From Chloroflexota bacterium (lineage in GTDB: Bacteria; Chloroflexota; UBA11872), in the NCBI GenBank assembly GCA_022826485.1, contig JAJDUU010000021.1, positions 1 to 64,000 of the forward strand: 64,000 nucleotides of DNA. The letters are read 5' to 3'. The position numbers and the translations under genes are program-made. Shown piece after piece: positions 61,709 through 64,000 of the stretch. The notes under the pieces are model-generated. The model made no database searches. It had not been told where the DNA came from and saw only the letters and a list, made by a program, of their open reading frames with translations. Position 1 is the first letter of the stretch; each line of letters begins with the position of its first letter.

Positions 61709-61906
61709 TTCGCTCACTCCTTCGCCCGCATCCGTGCCGTGCCCATTGTCACAACGCCTTCGACCCGCTGTCGCGCGTTAGTCGGGCGGCGGGTGGGCCT
61801 TCAGCCGCAGCGGCCACGCCCCTTGGCGATCGTTTCCGGCGGCGCGACAATCCAGCAGCCGCGCATTGCTCAACTCGCGGCGCTTACGCATTCGACCCGC
61901 TCCGAG

Positions 61907-61934
61907 GTAGGGACGGTTCGCGAACCGCCCCTAC
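61907..61934. repeat. 28-bp near-perfect palindrome between the cyclophilin copies
   Basis: GTAGGGACGGTTCG / CGAACCGCCCCTAC, 13 of 14 pairs. It lies in the 278-base gap between the duplicated genes, on the copy-2 terminator side. It could be a repeat-family hairpin or terminator stem; no T-tract. Confidence 0.5.
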
Positions 61935-61986
61935 TCCGCGTCGGTTTCCATCCTCCCTGGCGCGGGACCGAACGCCCCGGCGCAGC

Positions 61987-62649
61987 TCAGGGCTTGCAGG
62001 TGAATCCGATCGCTCCCTCGCCGGAGCAGTTGAGCGTCACGCCGGTCTTCATCTCCGAAATCGTGATCGCCTGCTGCGGTGCCGACGACTCGCCGTCTGC
62101 CGCCGTCCCGACGGGTACCGCCTCGATCTTGGCCAGCGTGTTGAACGATGCCTGGTGGCCTTCCTTGATCTGGCCGAAGAGCGTGAAGTCCGGCGATAGC
62201 CGGCCTTGCTCGGTTAGGTCGTCCAGGATGATGAAGAACTGCGAGCCGTTGGAGTTGGGCGTGCCCTTGTTGGCCATCGCCAGCCCGCCGCGGACGTAGG
62301 GCCGCTGCGGCGGCTCGATCTCGAAGGAGTAGCCCGGTCCGCCCGTCCCCGTGCCACTGGGATCGCCGCCCTGCACCATGAAGCCCGGAATCAGCCGATG
62401 GAAGGTCACTCCGTCGAAGTAGCCCTCGTTGGCCAGGAAGAGGAAGTTGTTGACGGCCAGCGGCGCCTCTTCCGAGAAGAGGGTGAAGGTCATGCGCCCC
62501 AGGCTGGTGGTGACGATCACCCAGGGCTCACCGGCGGGAATGTCCATGGCCGGATAGGCGGCGTAGGTCTTGGGGCCCTCAGGCTCGGCTTCGCCGCACC
62601 CCACCGCCACCACAACCAGCAGCAACGCCACTAGTGCGAGTCGCAACAT
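61987..62649 (-). CDS. cyclophilin-type peptidyl-prolyl isomerase lipoprotein, tandem copy 2
   Basis: A 220-residue PPIase whose mature part matches the neighbouring copy except for four substitutions (Val/Leu in the signal; Ala/Ser, Thr/Ala, Glu/Ala) and a different C-terminal ten to fifteen residues (GEGAIGFTCKP vs GDGSTAAGFNCRP). Active-site FMVQGGD and GSQFF are intact. ATG 62649. The similarity continues upstream of the start codon (CCGCATCCG, CATTGTC), showing that the promoter region was duplicated too. Confidence 0.92.
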   Translation of the reverse strand: MLRLALVALLLVVVAVGCGEAEPEGPKTYAAYPAMDIPAGEPWVIVTTSLGRMTFTLFSEEAPLAVNNFLFLANEGYFDGVTFHRLIPGFMVQGGDPSGTGTGGPGYSFEIEPPQRPYVRGGLAMANKGTPNSNGSQFFIILDDLTEQGRLSPDFTLFGQIKEGHQASFNTLAKIEAVPVGTAADGESSAPQQAITISEMKTGVTLNCSGEGAIGFTCKP

Positions 62650-62785
62650 TTCCCACGCTCCTTCACCCGCATCCGCGCCAACGGCATTGTCGCAATCCGT
62701 TCTGCTGGCTGTCGCGCGGCGCTGGTGGAGTGGCAGTCCTAAACTAGGGGTTCGACGAGGGCAACCAGGCATAAGGGGATGCGCC

Positions 62786-63226
62786 ATGACCCACCGCCTC
62801 TATCGGAGCCAGGCTGATCGCATGCTCACCGGCGTCGCCGGCGGGATGGCTGAGTACCTGCGCATCGATCCGGTCATCGTCCGCCTGCTGTGGGTGCTGG
62901 CCACCGTGCTCACGAGCGGTCTGGGCCTGCTCGTCTATCTGGCATTGGCGGTGATCACGCCGTCACTGCCCCGGCAAGAGCCCGATGCGGAAGGCGAGAC
63001 TGCCGGAGCAGCGGCATCCGACGACGAAACGGCGTCGGCCGGGAGCGGCGCACCGGTGCGCGTCGCGCCAGTCCGCAACGGCGCAGCGGTCGTGGTGGGC
63101 TCGGCGTTGATCGTGATCGGCGCCGTGGCCTTGGCGAGCCAGTTTGGATGGTTCGACGCCTGGCGGCTCTGGCCGCTCGCGTTGATCGCTCTCGGCGGCG
63201 TGTTGATTCTCAACCAGCGGCGCTAG
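62786..63226 (+). CDS. PspC-domain membrane protein
   Basis: A 146-residue protein with an N-terminal PspC domain: LYRSQADRMLTGVAGGMAEYLRIDPVIVRLLWVLATVLTSG, then membrane segment LGLLVYLALAVITP, an acidic Ala/Glu-rich linker, and a C-terminal pair of hydrophobic segments GAAVVVGSALIVIGAVALASQFGWFDAWRLWPLALIALGGVLILNQ (LiaI/LiaF-like TM hairpin). PspC proteins monitor membrane stress. The GTG of the LiaF-like gene starts six bases after the stop. Confidence 0.88.
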   Translation: MTHRLYRSQADRMLTGVAGGMAEYLRIDPVIVRLLWVLATVLTSGLGLLVYLALAVITPSLPRQEPDAEGETAGAAASDDETASAGSGAPVRVAPVRNGAAVVVGSALIVIGAVALASQFGWFDAWRLWPLALIALGGVLILNQRR

Positions 63227-63232
63227 CCAAGC

Positions 63233-64000
63233 GTGGACCAACGCGGGTTTGGCTTCGGCGGAGCGCTGATCCTGGTCGGGATCGTCGCCCTGCTCTGGAA
63301 CTTCGATGTGCTTCCCGACCGGTTCTGGCCCTTTGCCTGGTCGTTGTGGCCGGTTGCGCTGGTGGCGGTGGGCGCAGGTCTGGCGCTCTCACGGATTCGC
63401 CCGTGGCTGGGATCGACGGCGTTATTGGTCGTTCTGGTCGCGGGATTCGGCACCGCCTGGGGACTGGCGGCCACCGACGAAGGGCCGCTCCTTCACCGCA
63501 AATCGATCGGCGTGGAGAATGGCGGCGCCGCGTCGGGACGCCTGGAGGTGCAGGTTGGTGCCGGCTCGCTCTCCCTGGGCGCGCAAGCGCCGCCCGGCCT
63601 GCTCCTTGTCGGGAAGCTGGAATCGCACGCGATCACCGACGGATTTCCGATCAGCGAATCACACGTCTACGGCGGTCCGAGCATCATCAAACTCCGCAGC
63701 GCGCCCGGTCGGGAGTTCTCATTCCTTCCAGGCCAGTCGCCGTCCGAGGAGTGGACGCTGCATCTCACGCCGCGCATTCCCACTGAGATTCGGATTGATG
63801 CCGGGGCCGCGGAAATCGACCTCAATCTCCGCGACCTCGACCTCAAGCACCTGGAGATCGACGCCGGCGCGGCTGACATTGACGTCACGATGCCCGCCGC
63901 CGGAATAACCGAAGCTAGCTTCGAGGTGGGCGCCGCCAGCCTGCGGATCACCGTGCCGAAGGGCGTGGCGGCTCGCATAGAAGTAGATGCCGGGCTCTCC
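63233..64000 (+). CDS. LiaF/DUF5668-like membrane protein, 5' part (continues beyond window)
   Basis: GTG 63233 opens a frame that stays open to the last base, 256 residues. An N-terminal TM hairpin like that of the PspC neighbour (GFGFGGALILVGIVALLWNFDVLPDRFWPFAWSLWPVALVAVGAGLAL) and a further segment (TALLVVLVAGFGTAWGLA) are followed by repeats of the type EIRIDAGAAEIDLNLRDLDLKHLEIDAGAADIDV, the toast-rack/LiaF beta-repeat fold (DUF2154/DUF4097-like). Co-transcribed with PspC, likely as an envelope-stress sensor pair. Confidence 0.8.
   Translation, partial: MDQRGFGFGGALILVGIVALLWNFDVLPDRFWPFAWSLWPVALVAVGAGLALSRIRPWLGSTALLVVLVAGFGTAWGLAATDEGPLLHRKSIGVENGGAASGRLEVQVGAGSLSLGAQAPPGLLLVGKLESHAITDGFPISESHVYGGPSIIKLRSAPGREFSFLPGQSPSEEWTLHLTPRIPTEIRIDAGAAEIDLNLRDLDLKHLEIDAGAADIDVTMPAAGITEASFEVGAASLRITVPKGVAARIEVDAGLS

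Overview
The window is high-GC DNA (about two thirds G+C by eye) with dense, short-spaced genes on both strands. It has no rRNA, phage or CRISPR. The gene content (LLM flavin oxidoreductase, Gfo/Idh, ACMSD-like amidohydrolase plus Rieske protein, several Fe(II)/2-oxoglutarate dioxygenases, sarcosine-oxidase-like protein, SLC13 permease, many family-level metabolic genes) and the abundant small intergenic inverted repeats resemble environmental or sponge-associated Chloroflexota. That assignment is an inference. Window edges cut two genes: a TerB_N-domain protein at the left and a LiaF-like protein at the right.

Layout. 1-9240: TerB_N fragment, HAD and Nudix hydrolases, tRNA-Gln, an NAD-salvage pair (pncA-pncB), aldo/keto reductase, amidohydrolase with Rieske partner, Gfo/Idh dehydrogenase, then a poorly coding stretch holding a small membrane ORF and an AT-rich promoter-like island. 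9241-18007: a one-polypeptide sensor kinase/receiver/winged-helix protein whose receiver lacks the phosphoacceptor Asp, an ABC-permease remnant, MITE-like repeats, and a complete imuA-imuB-dnaE2 mutasome operon behind an SOS-box-like motif. 18025-29093: deacetylase-type amidohydrolase, RidA, DedA, LLM oxidoreductase, Gp37/Gp68 protein (with a second copy of the SOS-like motif upstream), modABC, SthA-like transhydrogenase, trpS, Nudix. 29094-42635: divergent transketolase, ppk2, MBL hydrolase, sarcosine oxidase, SLC13 permease, zinc alcohol dehydrogenase, an iron-type ABC ATPase behind a DtxR-like operator and followed by a DtxR-family regulator, and glycogen phosphorylase. 42762-54152: ferredoxin, secreted glycosidase, SPFH protein, tRNA-Val and tRNA-Phe, a cyclophilin with altered active site, two PhyH-type and one TauD-type dioxygenase with GrpB, sialidase-like and methyltransferase genes, an orphan RHH antitoxin, ABC exporter. 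54412-64000: sugar isomerase, ProX-like lipoprotein with a FucU-like mutarotase, Eis-like acetyltransferase, HAD, an unrecognised membrane/soluble gene pair, two nearly identical cyclophilin lipoproteins in tandem, and a PspC-LiaF pair.

Most informative observations: the mutasome with its shared promoter motif, the Asp-to-Asn receiver, the DtxR-type operator near its likely regulator, the cyclophilin duplication with an active-site-altered third paralog, and two families of short intergenic elements with terminal inverted repeats. I did not find a clear-cut unknown defence or biosynthetic system. No searches were run; all family names come from motif recognition.
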